Shown here piece after piece: positions 41,801-48,342 of a stretch of DNA of 64,000 nt. The number at the start of each line of letters is the position of its first letter. Within the stretch, counting starts at the first letter, position 1. A program made the position numbers and the translations under genes. This DNA comes from Diadema setosum (Eukaryota; Echinodermata; Echinoidea; Diadematoida; Diadematidae), in NCBI RefSeq assembly GCF_964275005.1, contig NC_092702.1, positions 37,038,816-37,102,815 of the forward strand, given 5' to 3'. The notes under the pieces were generated by a model. It saw nothing but the letters and a program-made list of their open reading frames with translations, ran no database searches and was not told the origin of the DNA.

Positions 41801-44800
41801 TTGCTACCACTACTGCCACCAACATGGCCCATGCTCCCCTTGGGGTGGTAGTGGGTGTGAGGTCGGGCAGAGGGGAGGGAGGACTGGCCAGCCATCAACT
41901 CTGGATCCTGCTCCAAGTCAAAGCTGTCCTGCTGGAAGATGCTGAGGATGTAGCGGGTGTAGACGACTGCATCGACGCCCCGGGTCTCAAGCTCCTGGCC
42001 TAGCCAGGACTGCACGGAAGCTGTCGATGCCATCTTGATGGAGGAAGGGCTTTGGATAATCATTGAAGCTTTGGGGCTTTTGCTTTAGCCTTTCTTTGAA
42101 ATGAGGTCATACATTTTTTTTCTTTTTCTTGTGTAAATTTGATTATTAAGCTTACACTTAACTAGTGTAAGGTTATTACTTCTGCTCTTGAAAAGAATAT
42201 TTCAAGAACTTTAAAATGAGCTCATGGTGCTAGATGGCATACAAAGGAGTGCCTCTGCACATCTATAAGAAGCCCAGCTTACTCCATGATGTTGGGCATG
42301 GATGTAGTCTCGGCATGCACTGGGTTGGAGGTGGCCTTCAGGTTGACAGGATCACCATGTGACACACATGGGAATTCCTAGACAAAAGATCATTATACAT
42401 CAGATAATTATACATCAGAAAATCAAAAGACAATAACATCAACAAATACAAATACAAAGAATAGCAGTACATTAAACTATAATATGTCAACATGAATCAT
42501 GCATGACAAATGTTTTGACTGTATGCATCAGTTATCAAATCTATCATGCTCAATCAACTTAAAACTGTAAACATTAACAGGTATTGAAAATATCTTCTGA
42601 TGGAATCCAAACTAGGATATATCTTCTCTGATTTCCTTCCTTCACCCAGTGACTAGAACTGTTACAATTCTCGGTATTGCCGATGTGCAGTAAAACTTCT
42701 GCGCACACTGAAGAGCTCTATCACAGATGCACTGTGGGATTCCTTGGTGCCCTTGTTCGCTTCCGGTTGTCTCAAGCGAGTCACAGTTCCCATACGATTC
42801 AATGGAGTTATTTGTCTGCTTTCCCGTTGTTACCCCTTTTGTTTTTCTTGGCTATAATTCAGCTTAAAAGTGTTGAAAGTTTCTAAGTTTTACTGATTTC
42901 CGATCACTAGAGTCATGGTTCACTACTGCAAGGCTTCAATGTGCTGGTCACATGACGGAAAGCAAAGAAATCTTCAACAAAAAATACCTCTGGATAAAGA
43001 CAGAGTGTGATCTGAGTTCATGTGCAGCCAAAAGCGGGAAAAGTTTGTCCCGTGAGCTATCCCATAATGCATCTAAAACACTGCTCTGCGCATGGCACCT
43101 AGGCACTGGCGATACCGAGAATTATTCCTTCCTCTTGAGGACAACAGCAGAATGGAATCTTCTACCAAAAAATGTCAGGGATGCCTCAACTGTTGATGTA
43201 TCTAAGGCAAATTAGGTGATGAGGATATTTCAATTCTCATTTGGGGGGTCCATTTTTTATAAATGTACTGCTATCCACCACACCTTGTGCCTGCAATCAA
43301 ATCACAGCTGTGGAGTCTTGTTTGCAGTAGCCAGAAGAAGAAGAAGAAGAAGAAGAAGAAGAAGAAGAAAGAAGAAGAAGAAGAAAGAAGAAGAAGAAGA
43401 AGAAGAAGAAGAAGAAGAAGAAGAAGAAGAAGAAGAAGAAGAAGAAGAAGAAGAAGAAGAAGAAGAAGAAGAAGAAGAAGAAGAAGGAGAAGAAGAAGAA
43501 GAAGAAGAAGCAGCCAAAAGCTGGGAGTCCAAGATGAATCAAGCTTTGTTCTAAAGACAGAGCTCCTTACATCAGGTACCGGTACTGTAAAAGTGGACAT
43601 TTTCGCGGTGGTGAAATTTTTTGATAAAAGGTCATTTTGTCACAATCAGTTGCAATTTACCTGTTCTTGATGAGACTTTTGCCTACTGGATCTGTAGCTT
43701 TCGAAGTTATGAAGTTATAAAGTTTTTCATGATGGATAAGGGGAGCCATCCACATTCAAAAACAAAACAGGAAAACCTTCCACCGAGACCTAAGACATGA
43801 ATACTCATTTTCCTCAATATACGATCCCATTCCCTCAGATCGGCATGCACCAGCTATGTACGTCAGCTAGTGGGAAGACAACTCGCTCATAACGTTCGAT
43901 CTGAAGAAGCCTACAGATCCAGTAGGTGAAAGTCTCATCAAGAACAGGAAATTTGCAACTGATTGTCACAAAATGAACTTTTATCCAGTTGATATTCCAA
44001 CCAGATGAATCTTTGGAGTGAAGTGTTGAACTATTTGCGCATTTCGCGCAACCAGATGCTAGCACAAAAAATAAAAGCACGCGAATATTTTTGCTTGCCA
44101 TATGTTCTAGTACTTGATGAATGATTATATGCAGAATTTAAACATGCAATACTCTTCTTACCAGGCCGAGCGCAAAAAAAAAAAAAATTTAGTTAGGCAA
44201 AAATATCCACTTTCACATGTACAGTGTACCAGTTTTGTGGCTCTCCTTTTGAACATTTTCCAAAGCTAATATAGGTCGTTGTTTTTTTTTTTTTCCAAAT
44301 AAGGACTCCATACTGCATGAAGGTACAAGTATTCTAAGTAGGGTCTTACCAGAACTTTTACAATCGAAGTTATCCTTGTGTATTTGATAATAATGGATCT
44401 ATGGACCTGTCTACAAAATGTTCGTTTATCAAATTCATCAATCTAATTGGCTTCATCAATTTTTGCCTGAAAATGCTGATCAAAATAAAGTTTAGAATCA
44501 ACCACCACTTTGAATCTATGAATTTAATATGAAGTGGTACAGGCAAAGAGATTAGGGCTTAGGCTACTGTATCCTAATACCTATGTACCAGTACCTTTTG
44601 TCCTTAATTTAAACTTGGCCTAGTTCGAAGAACACTGTAACATTATAACGGCCCCTTGTAATGAGGGCGGCGCTATAGATAAATAGGGGCTGAGACTGAG
44701 CTGAGTTTACCCACCAGGCCAAGCTGACCCATTAAACTACGGCACAATTAACATAAATCCTGCTGCTTCTCAATTCAATTGTCTTGACTGCAAAGGCAAA

Positions 44801-45656
44801 TACTGTAAGAACACAAACATTTTCTGGATGAAACATGAGAAACCACTCATCTGACCAGGAAATGAGACATTCAAAATCTTTCTGCAAAGCAGCATCACTA
44901 AATGTTATAAGTATTGAAAGTATTAATTTCAAATATGTTTGTGTCATCAGCATGCCAACACTGCAACAGATAAACACTAACCCCTGGATGTATTAAACCT
45001 GCTCATCAGACAGTAGGCCTAGGTCTAGGCCTAACCGTAACAGGAACACTACTGTCACTACGCCTAGCTCAGGAAGGTAAATGCACCACCCACCAGGGAA
45101 TGAGATGAAATTTATATTTTTCATATAAAATTGATCTCGTTCATCAGTGTTCATTCATGACCGACGGCGATTATTTGGAAAATTACTTTTAACGTTAGTA
45201 ATGTCGTTAGATTTCCAAACTCAATTGGAATGTATGTATCTTCATCTTAGCCACTGTTAAGGCTACGCTGTTGTAAATTCAAGCTCTTTCCTTGATAAAG
45301 AGTATCGTTATCGTATTCGCAAAATCTTGGCCAAGCATTTTCTCACGTGCAAGCCGTCAAGTCGTTGCTAGCTGCAACTTTCACAATTTTACTGCTGCAG
45401 TACACCTCTTGCACTCGGCCACATTCCCCGCTCCCGCCTCCGCCTGCCCATGTAGGCTACTGCATGAGCTGAGACATTATCGTATGTATCGTACACGTTA
45501 TACCGGTCTCGACGCCGCCCGCCTTATTTCCCATCGTGAAAATTTAATACTAAGTCACAATCGGATTTTCCAAAATCTACTAACGTTCAAATCATTCCTC
45601 TGATCTCTAGGTAAAATATAACGATAGAATAAGTGTCGTTTGTTCATACATACCAT
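10897..45656 (-). CDS. KIAA0232: KIAA0232 orthologue with C-terminal CCCH zinc fingers (whole gene, nine exons)
   Basis: This is the gene-level entry: join 45656-45654, 42377-42283, 42049-41653, 23230-23085, 19818-17148, 15743-15644, 14607-14448, 12544-12463, 11046-10897 on the minus strand. Exon phases chain 0/0, 0/2, 2/0, 0/2, 2/0, 0/1, 1/2, 2/0, 0/stop without a break and give about 1,267 codons. The identity rests on the N-terminal block WLGQELETRGVDAVVYTRY (human WLGQELEKCGIDAMIYTRY), the exon 4 block GIEGLVEELC (human GIETLVEELC), YYEAFPSLSD (human YYEAFPPLSE), a GGVYG motif and an acidic EDEWV motif near the human C-terminus. Human KIAA0232 is about 1,395 residues and its function is poorly known. 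The fish-to-human protein has no CCCH fingers that I can recall, so the last four exons are the unusual part. Start and exon 2 are less certain than the rest. Confidence 0.82.
12463..12544 (-). CDS. KIAA0232: KIAA0232 exon 8 (82 bp)
   Basis: A pyrimidine-rich acceptor, cctcttcccaccccag, precedes TGATGTG, and the donor is TCCTGG|gtgaga. Phase 2 in and 0 out fit the flanking exons. The 27 codons read DVSSQCSSRAESRTGS and then ATPDESEEISW: a Ser-rich segment followed by an acidic one, with no recognised domain. The phase fit, splice sites and the composition of a disordered tail support the call. Confidence 0.72.
13158..13935. mobile_element. piggyBac-type MITE with perfect TTAA target duplication
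   Basis: The element starts CCCTATTCTAACTGGG and ends with its exact inverse CCCAGTTAGAATAGGG (16 bp). It is flanked by TTAA at 13154-13157 and 13936-13939. TTAA duplication with CCCT-type ends is characteristic of piggyBac. Just inside each end lies a palindrome of poly(G), TCAATTTGA and poly(C). There is no transposase, so it is non-autonomous. It sits in KIAA0232 intron 7. Confidence 0.85.
14448..14607 (-). CDS. KIAA0232: KIAA0232 exon 7: tandem CCCH zinc fingers
   Basis: The acceptor gttatcag precedes GTCAGAC and the donor is ACCAG|gtaagt. The phases (1 in, 2 out) fit both neighbours. Two CCCH fingers are seen at about residues 1144-1161 and 1169-1187: C-KEFLSGQ-C-NNSM-C-GFS-H (spacing 7-4-3) and C-GQWLEGR-C-QRGSL-C-QFM-H (7-5-3), separated by only VDPGHVT. 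CCCH fingers of this spacing typically bind single-stranded RNA, as in CPSF4, ZC3H3 and muscleblind; RNA binding here is an inference. The fingers resemble those of CPSF30 and ZC3H3 more than TTP, whose spacing is 8-5-3. Confidence 0.82.
15644..15743 (-). CDS. KIAA0232: KIAA0232 exon 6 (100 bp)
   Basis: The acceptor attgcag precedes TTTGTCGAAG and the donor is AAAGGG|gtgagt. It enters in phase 0, as exon 5 requires, and leaves in phase 1. The peptide FVEDDDVFLHEGLLVDQPLE continues to IHPHRLQGQHKKRG. The acidic start and the Arg/Lys/His-rich end lead directly into the zinc fingers of the next exon. I do not recognise a domain in this exon on its own. Confidence 0.78.
17148..19818 (-). CDS. KIAA0232: KIAA0232 exon 5: giant central exon (2,671 bp, 890 codons)
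   Basis: The acceptor ttatttttccag precedes G|TACTATGAAGCC and the donor is TCTAAG|gtacac. The product begins YYEAFPSLSD, the hallmark of the KIAA0232 family, and is otherwise mostly low-complexity Ser-rich sequence. Landmarks in order are a Trp/Lys-rich stretch after KPKGAWKLKPKRN, a strongly basic tract (GRKGHRYNQSHEKGSKR), EWYSESGEG (human LWYTEPI region), FIEGGVYGS (human LGGVYG), an acidic ISEDEWVEEV near residue 850 matching the human C-terminal EWVGPSEEE, and about 250 further residues with a Gly-rich run. Human KIAA0232 likewise has one very large central exon. The protein is probably nuclear or cytosolic and largely disordered; there are no membrane segments or signal peptide. Confidence 0.93.
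20623..21891. mobile_element. Non-autonomous element made of two ~157 bp tandem arrays
   Basis: The ends are inverse: TGTCTTGCCCA at the left, and GGGCGAGACA (inverse TGTCTCGCCC) at the right. Inside are about four units of one ~157 bp repeat (CCAAGTTTGGTCACAAACGG, TGGGCCCTAAAA) and then three to four of a second (AAGAGAGTCTTGCAAGTAAAC, CACCATAACATGAAGG). A short (GGAC)n run at about 21799-21843 and a terminal hairpin around CACCTCCGGTGG follow. Both arrays share TGACCTTTGACCT. Elements of this form are common in marine invertebrate genomes; the superfamily was not determined. Confidence 0.72.
22612..23071. mobile_element. TTAA-flanked palindromic MITE, copy 1
   Basis: It is a long imperfect fold-back centred near 22870: the left arm TTTATTTGATGAAAATTGGTTTTGAAATGG is inverted in the right arm CCATTTCAAAACTGATTATGATCAAATAA. 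The ends AGGGATGGTATA and (inverse) AGGAATTATAG are flanked by TTAA at 22608 and 23072. It is non-coding and lies in KIAA0232 intron 4, with its right end nine bases inside the intron from the exon 4 donor. Confidence 0.75.
23085..23230 (-). CDS. KIAA0232: KIAA0232 exon 4 (146 bp)
   Basis: The acceptor ctgatag precedes GACTGTGGG and the donor is GAGAG|gtacga. The 48 codons start DCGIEGLVEELCLKLKKVQE, which joins exon 3 without a gap in the human alignment (CLQSVTEK + DCGIEGLVEELC versus CLRSASDESSGIETLVEELC). The rest is a charged Ser/Pro/Asp-rich linker, as in the human protein. The last codon is split AG|G and regenerates Arg before the Tyr-Tyr-Glu-Ala-Phe motif of exon 5. A palindromic transposon relic ends only nine bases inside the downstream intron. 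Confidence 0.9.
27620..27693. repeat. CA microsatellite
   Basis: Interrupted (CA)n with CCCACA and AGTACA breaks, in KIAA0232 intron 3. A poly(C) run lies just left at 27583-27594. Confidence 0.9.
30028..30064. repeat. GA microsatellite next to poly(C) and poly(A)
   Basis: (GA)n follows a C-run and an A-run beginning at 30010; in intron 3. Confidence 0.9.
31073..31283. mobile_element. Short MITE-like palindrome with TACTGTAAAAC ends
   Basis: TACTGTAAAACATGATATATTCG at the left is mirrored by CGAACATTCCTCGTTTTACAGTA at the right. Internal segments rich in TTTTCGCGAA recur. It is much richer in CpG than the surrounding intron. The ends resemble those of the 43582-44228 element. Confidence 0.6.
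34218..34603. mobile_element. TTAA-flanked palindromic MITE, copy 2
   Basis: Same family as 22612-23071: it shares AATTCAAAGTTTATTTGATGAAAAT, GGTGGGTCCCA at the centre and ATATCTCAGCCATTTCAAAAC. The right end is followed by TTAA at 34604; the left flank is TTAG, a one-base change. It is in KIAA0232 intron 3, in the same orientation as copy 1. Confidence 0.72.
34794..35120. mobile_element. Fold-back MITE with an internal tandem repeat
   Basis: Terminal inverted repeats of roughly 100 bp run from GGGCCTGAATTCACGAAGGTGG through GTACAAATGAAACCATG and ACCATGGACAAAAACC to GTGTCGCATGAAATATT, and are mirrored at the right end. The centre is seven to eight diverged copies of a ~22 bp unit built on ATTTCGTNACGAAATG, itself palindromic. 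Confidence 0.75.
38793..38833. repeat. TG microsatellite
   Basis: About 20 uninterrupted GT units in KIAA0232 intron 3. Confidence 0.92.
39411..39456. repeat. 12 bp tandem repeat (ACCTCTGGACCT)
   Basis: About four exact copies of a 12 bp unit in KIAA0232 intron 3. Confidence 0.9.
40781..40870 (+). mobile_element. tRNA-derived SINE fragment
   Basis: A Pol III A-box-like sequence (AGTCCGTAGAGCACTGG) and a B-box-like GGGTTCGCATTCC are separated by a tRNA-like arm (CTAGCAACTGAAAGTC), but no full cloverleaf forms. A T-rich tail follows. This is the usual look of a tRNA-derived SINE head in invertebrate introns. Confidence 0.55.
40979..41587. mobile_element. Second, truncated copy of the piggyBac-type MITE
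   Basis: From the poly(C) run onward it shares long near-identical stretches with the element at 13158: CTCGGCCGCCGATC, ATTTTGCCTGAACATAGAGCC, TACAAGATTACATGGTCATA, TTTTTCAAGCTTATCTACATTAGAA. The right end ATATAGGG is followed by TTAA (41588-41591). The left terminal repeat is missing, and internal segments are deleted relative to the first copy. It lies in KIAA0232 intron 3. Confidence 0.82.
41653..42049 (-). CDS. KIAA0232: KIAA0232 exon 3: conserved N-terminal block
   Basis: It encodes roughly residues 33-165. The segment ASVQSWLGQELETRGVDAV followed by VYTRYILSIFQQDSFD aligns without gaps to the conserved human KIAA0232 N-terminus. A variable His/Ser/Gly-rich linker follows, then a basic tract (REKGKGRGKARN) and SPEDLRKDAVVKCLQSVTEK, matching the human EEMKKQAAVQCLRSASDE region. 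The donor is AAAAG|gtatgt at 41652. The 5' boundary is uncertain: any AG before C in this frame between 42049 and about 42085 would join exon 2 in phase. An in-frame ATG at 42063 and another at 42033 are alternative starts if exons 1-2 are not coding. Confidence 0.88.
42283..42377 (-). CDS. KIAA0232: KIAA0232 exon 2 (N-terminal, 95 bp)
   Basis: The acceptor tcttttgtctag precedes GAATTCCCATG, and the donor gtaagc lies at 42282-42277. In phase 0 the exon is open for 31 codons plus two bases, beginning EFPCVSHGDPVNLK and ending SMPNIM. If read without splicing it seems to end in TAA, but that TAA lies inside the GTAAGC donor. Base composition is richer in G+C than the flanks. Human KIAA0232 also has a weakly conserved leader of about 30-40 residues before the WLGQELE block, so this exon fits that place. 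It could also be a 5' UTR exon, or the terminal exon of an upstream minus-strand gene. Confidence 0.55.
42666..43123. mobile_element. Possible inverted-terminus element in KIAA0232 intron 1
   Basis: AATTCTCGGTATTGCC at the left and GGCGATACCGAGAATT at the right are inverse with one mismatch. Inner GCGCA-containing segments near each end are weakly inverted too. No clear target duplication was seen. Confidence 0.4.
43333..43510. repeat. GAA/TTC triplet tract, ~178 bp
   Basis: An almost pure purine strand of AGA/GAA units, with a few one-base slips (AAAGAAG) near its left end and one GGA. The long Lys/Arg/Glu frames over it are artefacts of the repeat. It is in KIAA0232 intron 1, where the transcribed strand orientation reads as TTC. 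Confidence 0.95.
43582..44228. mobile_element. Fold-back element with TACTGTAAAAGTGG ends
   Basis: The left TACTGTAAAAGTGGACATTTTCGC is mirrored by GCAAAAATATCCACTTTCACATGTACAGT. A second inner inverted pair of about 90 bp (GTCACAATCAGTTGCAA ... GATGAGACTTTTGCCTACTGG versus CCAGTAGGTGAAAGTCTCATC ... TTGCAACTGATTGTGAC) shows it is a true fold-back. It lies in KIAA0232 intron 1. Confidence 0.6.
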
Positions 45657-45850
45657 TATTCGGACGAATGCAGCGCTCGTGCAAAGATGAAATGGGTGAG
45701 ATGAGAATCATCTACCGAACCGGCATTACACATCAACAGCCATTGACCGTAATCCGAGGTCAGACTTTTGCATGACGTAACACATACGACACGAAGCCGG
45801 TCAAAATTCGCTATTCCTATCCCAGCATATTGTCTATCAAAAATGCTTGC
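45654..45850 (-). CDS. KIAA0232: KIAA0232 exon 1: 5' UTR plus start codon at the exon's last three bases (5' end approximate)
   Basis: Reading the minus strand, a CpG-rich stretch ends in ...CGTCCGAATAATG followed directly by the strong donor gtatgt (45653-45648). The ATG occupies 45656-45654 and would be completed in phase 0 by exon 2, which begins GAA. That gives an A at -3 and a G at +4 around the start codon. Upstream in the same frame there is a TGA before any other ATG, so the frame is closed on its 5' side as expected for a UTR. The transcription start was not located; 45850 is only a guess. The alternative is that this exon is wholly untranslated and translation starts in exon 3. Confidence 0.5.
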
Positions 45851-46120
45851 ACAGCAGCGAAAATTACTTGGCAGACATGCTACTACGCTTGCGCTAAATC
45901 GTGAGGATTTTGGCGCACAAATACAAAAAAGAAAACTTTAGGAATGAGTAGCAGGTCCTAAGTGACGTATATTACACAGGCTTGAGTGACTGAATCAGTA
46001 AGATTTGGATCATGGATGCATGAAGATTGATTTAAATCCTCAAAATACGTCTGCGCACCGGACTCTTACTACCAGGCTAACTCACGTGTCGCTGGGAGTC
46101 TGCAGTAGATTTTACTTAGC
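45655..46120 (-). promoter_or_regulatory. Probable promoter region of the KIAA0232 gene
   Basis: This stretch directly 5' of the proposed exon 1 has clearly more CpG than the AT-rich surroundings. It includes a CRE/ATF-like TGACGTAA at 45773-45780 and an E-box CACGTG at 46083-46088; another CACGTG lies at 45344-45349. No TATA box at a convincing distance was seen. The call is by position and composition only. Confidence 0.4.
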
Positions 46121-47402
46121 AGCCATTGGATACCGAAACTTATGTCGAGAAGTCTTGTATGTAAGGATATTACTCCCCTGCCTTCTGAAGGAGGCAAGTC
46201 ATGTGCTCCTTTGTTATGGGAGAAAAGTGAAAATAAAAAGAATTTTCGTTATATTTTCTTTATATTATCGTTTTACTATTATGTGCCTAAAGGAAAAATA
46301 ACGAAGATGTAATTATTCTGCTATAAAAGTGTAAAACATGAACTTCTCCTGGCTGGATAACTCCAAAGTAATGATCAGTCAGGTACATATTGCAGCATAT
46401 ATTTTAATGTAGGACCTTGCGATTGGGCATTTGAAGAAAAAACAACAAACAAATGGAAATGTCAAGATTGTCTGTACAAACCAAACTTGCAAGTTGTGGG
46501 AAGATGGTATTATCATTCAACTCATGCGTCATATCGCACTGTTCGAGAACTGTTTTATAAAAGTTAATTTTTATTTCACAATAATGACTTCTATTGAATT
46601 TCGATCTTGATCGAATTTTCACTTTTGTAATTTGTTTTACTCTTTCTTTTAAGACTAAATCTTAACGGGGGGGGGTGAAACCTAGATATAGACTAATATT
46701 GATTGAGTGAATGCAGCAATATTAGTATGACACAATGTCTAGTGCATGATCAGTAATTTCTAAAGTTTTGGTGCCGCCATCGCTGGATGACAAGACAACA
46801 AAACTTCAGTGTGACGTCATGTCTAGAAAACGATGTAAAGAATACAAACAAAATTCAATATATTTTCGCTTTTCAAGCATAATAAAAGAGCACACTTACA
46901 CACTCACATAATCACGTACATTCTAGCTTTTCTTCTCTATTTTAAAATTATTGGCAAAAGAAATTATTGATAATCTTAATGAAGATTTGCATTAAATTTT
47001 ATAACGAGAACATGGTAGGGCCTATAGTTGGAAGCACGACTTGTAAGGTCATGGATCATCCCCATTTCATGCTCAAAATGAGGGCTTGTGGCTCAATTAG
47101 CATCATGCTTACTGAAAACATGTGTCCAAAAAACTTTTTCAGGTTAAATAGGTCCGATATCAATGAATCTAAATTCTACCATTCGGTGTATTTAAGTTCG
47201 CTCTGTATATTAAAGTCAACTTGAAAATAATTATAGTGTGAAACTGTATACTGTCATTCAACTTCCCACGTGTGGGACATGTCAATCACACTAACCTGCA
47301 ATCAGCATTATTATTCAAAAATATATTTTTTTACAAATCTTCATTTTTTTTTTTACAATAATAATCTTTCGGGCTAACTGGTATCTATTCCCCCTTCCCC
47401 CT

Positions 47403-47438
47403 GCCTCTCTCTCTCTCTCTCTCTCCCTCTCTCTCTTT
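47403..47438. repeat. CT microsatellite between the two genes
   Basis: (CT)n with a CCC break, in the interval between the KIAA0232 promoter and the prominin 3' end. Apart from this, 46120-48160 shows no recognised gene. Confidence 0.9.
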
Positions 47439-48161
47439 ATCAATACGTGGATTTGGGATGTATTATGAGACTGAAAGTAACAAAATAAATTGTAACATTA
47501 ATGTTGTTGTTGTTGTTTTTTTTTTAATGACGGATGATGTGGTTGGTTGTGAACCAATTTCTGCAGCCACAGTATATTGGCAACACTACAATACGTTCGC
47601 ACACTGACACAGACAGACAGGCAGACAAACAACACACGCACACACATAGTCACACTCTGCTGACACTTATATACTTTGCCCGCAATTTCAATTTTTACAT
47701 GCTGTCGAACCCATAAAGAAAGCGGTATCAATGACAAATTTTACCAACGTTTTTCATTTTATATACAACATTAATATTCCGGAATGTCCTGGTAAAATCA
47801 TTATTCCGTGAATGAATTAAATGACATGTTATACAATCAATTTTACAAGTAAACGTGTATACACCTTTTCCATTTGCATAGATAGAGTGAATTGTTTTTA
47901 CATTCTATACTACATTGTACTGTAATCACGATCAATGCCATGAGACATTTAGACACTGAACTTGCGGCTCAGAACGCTCAAGGACAAAAAGCAACAAAAC
48001 ATAACCCTCTCTTACCACATAAAGGACGACGGCGCAACAAATCACAAAAAGAGGCAACATCTCAAGGAAAGCTGGAATAATTGCAGAAAGGACTGATATT
48101 TAGGAATAAAAAGCTAGATATGATTGGTTTAAAAGGCACACTTTTTTTTAGATGTTGAACA

Positions 48162-48342
48162 TTATGGGTTATCAAAATAATTTTGTTGAGAATCTTTACT
48201 ATACATCCGTATCTCATTGGTAGATCTTCGCAGACGACCAAGAAGATAGTTTTTAGGGATTCTGATGTACACCAGACTACCACTCAGACGACGTTTGATG
48301 TTATTCAAGGCAGATGAATCGCCAACAGAATAAGATGCACCA
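48162..48342 (-). CDS. PROM1: Candidate last exon of the prominin-like gene (alternative tail)
   Basis: A strong acceptor, tttccgtctctgcag, is followed by a frame that stays open for 59 codons in exactly the phase left by 51720 (CC+T = Pro), ending at TAA 48164-48162. The peptide (GASYSVGDSSALNNIKRRLS ... NYFDNP) is basic and shows no clear similarity to known prominin tails, so it is supported only by splice site, phase and openness. No downstream AATAAA was seen close by. Confidence 0.38.

Noticed and set aside
42259-42377. Terminal coding exon of a separate upstream gene ending in TAA
   Set aside because: The TAA lies within a good donor (GTAAGC) and the phase fits KIAA0232 exons 1 and 3. 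Kept as the less likely reading.
43216-43670. Long poly-Arg/Lys/Glu/Ser/Leu reading frames on both strands
   Set aside because: They are translations of the GAA triplet tract, not genes.
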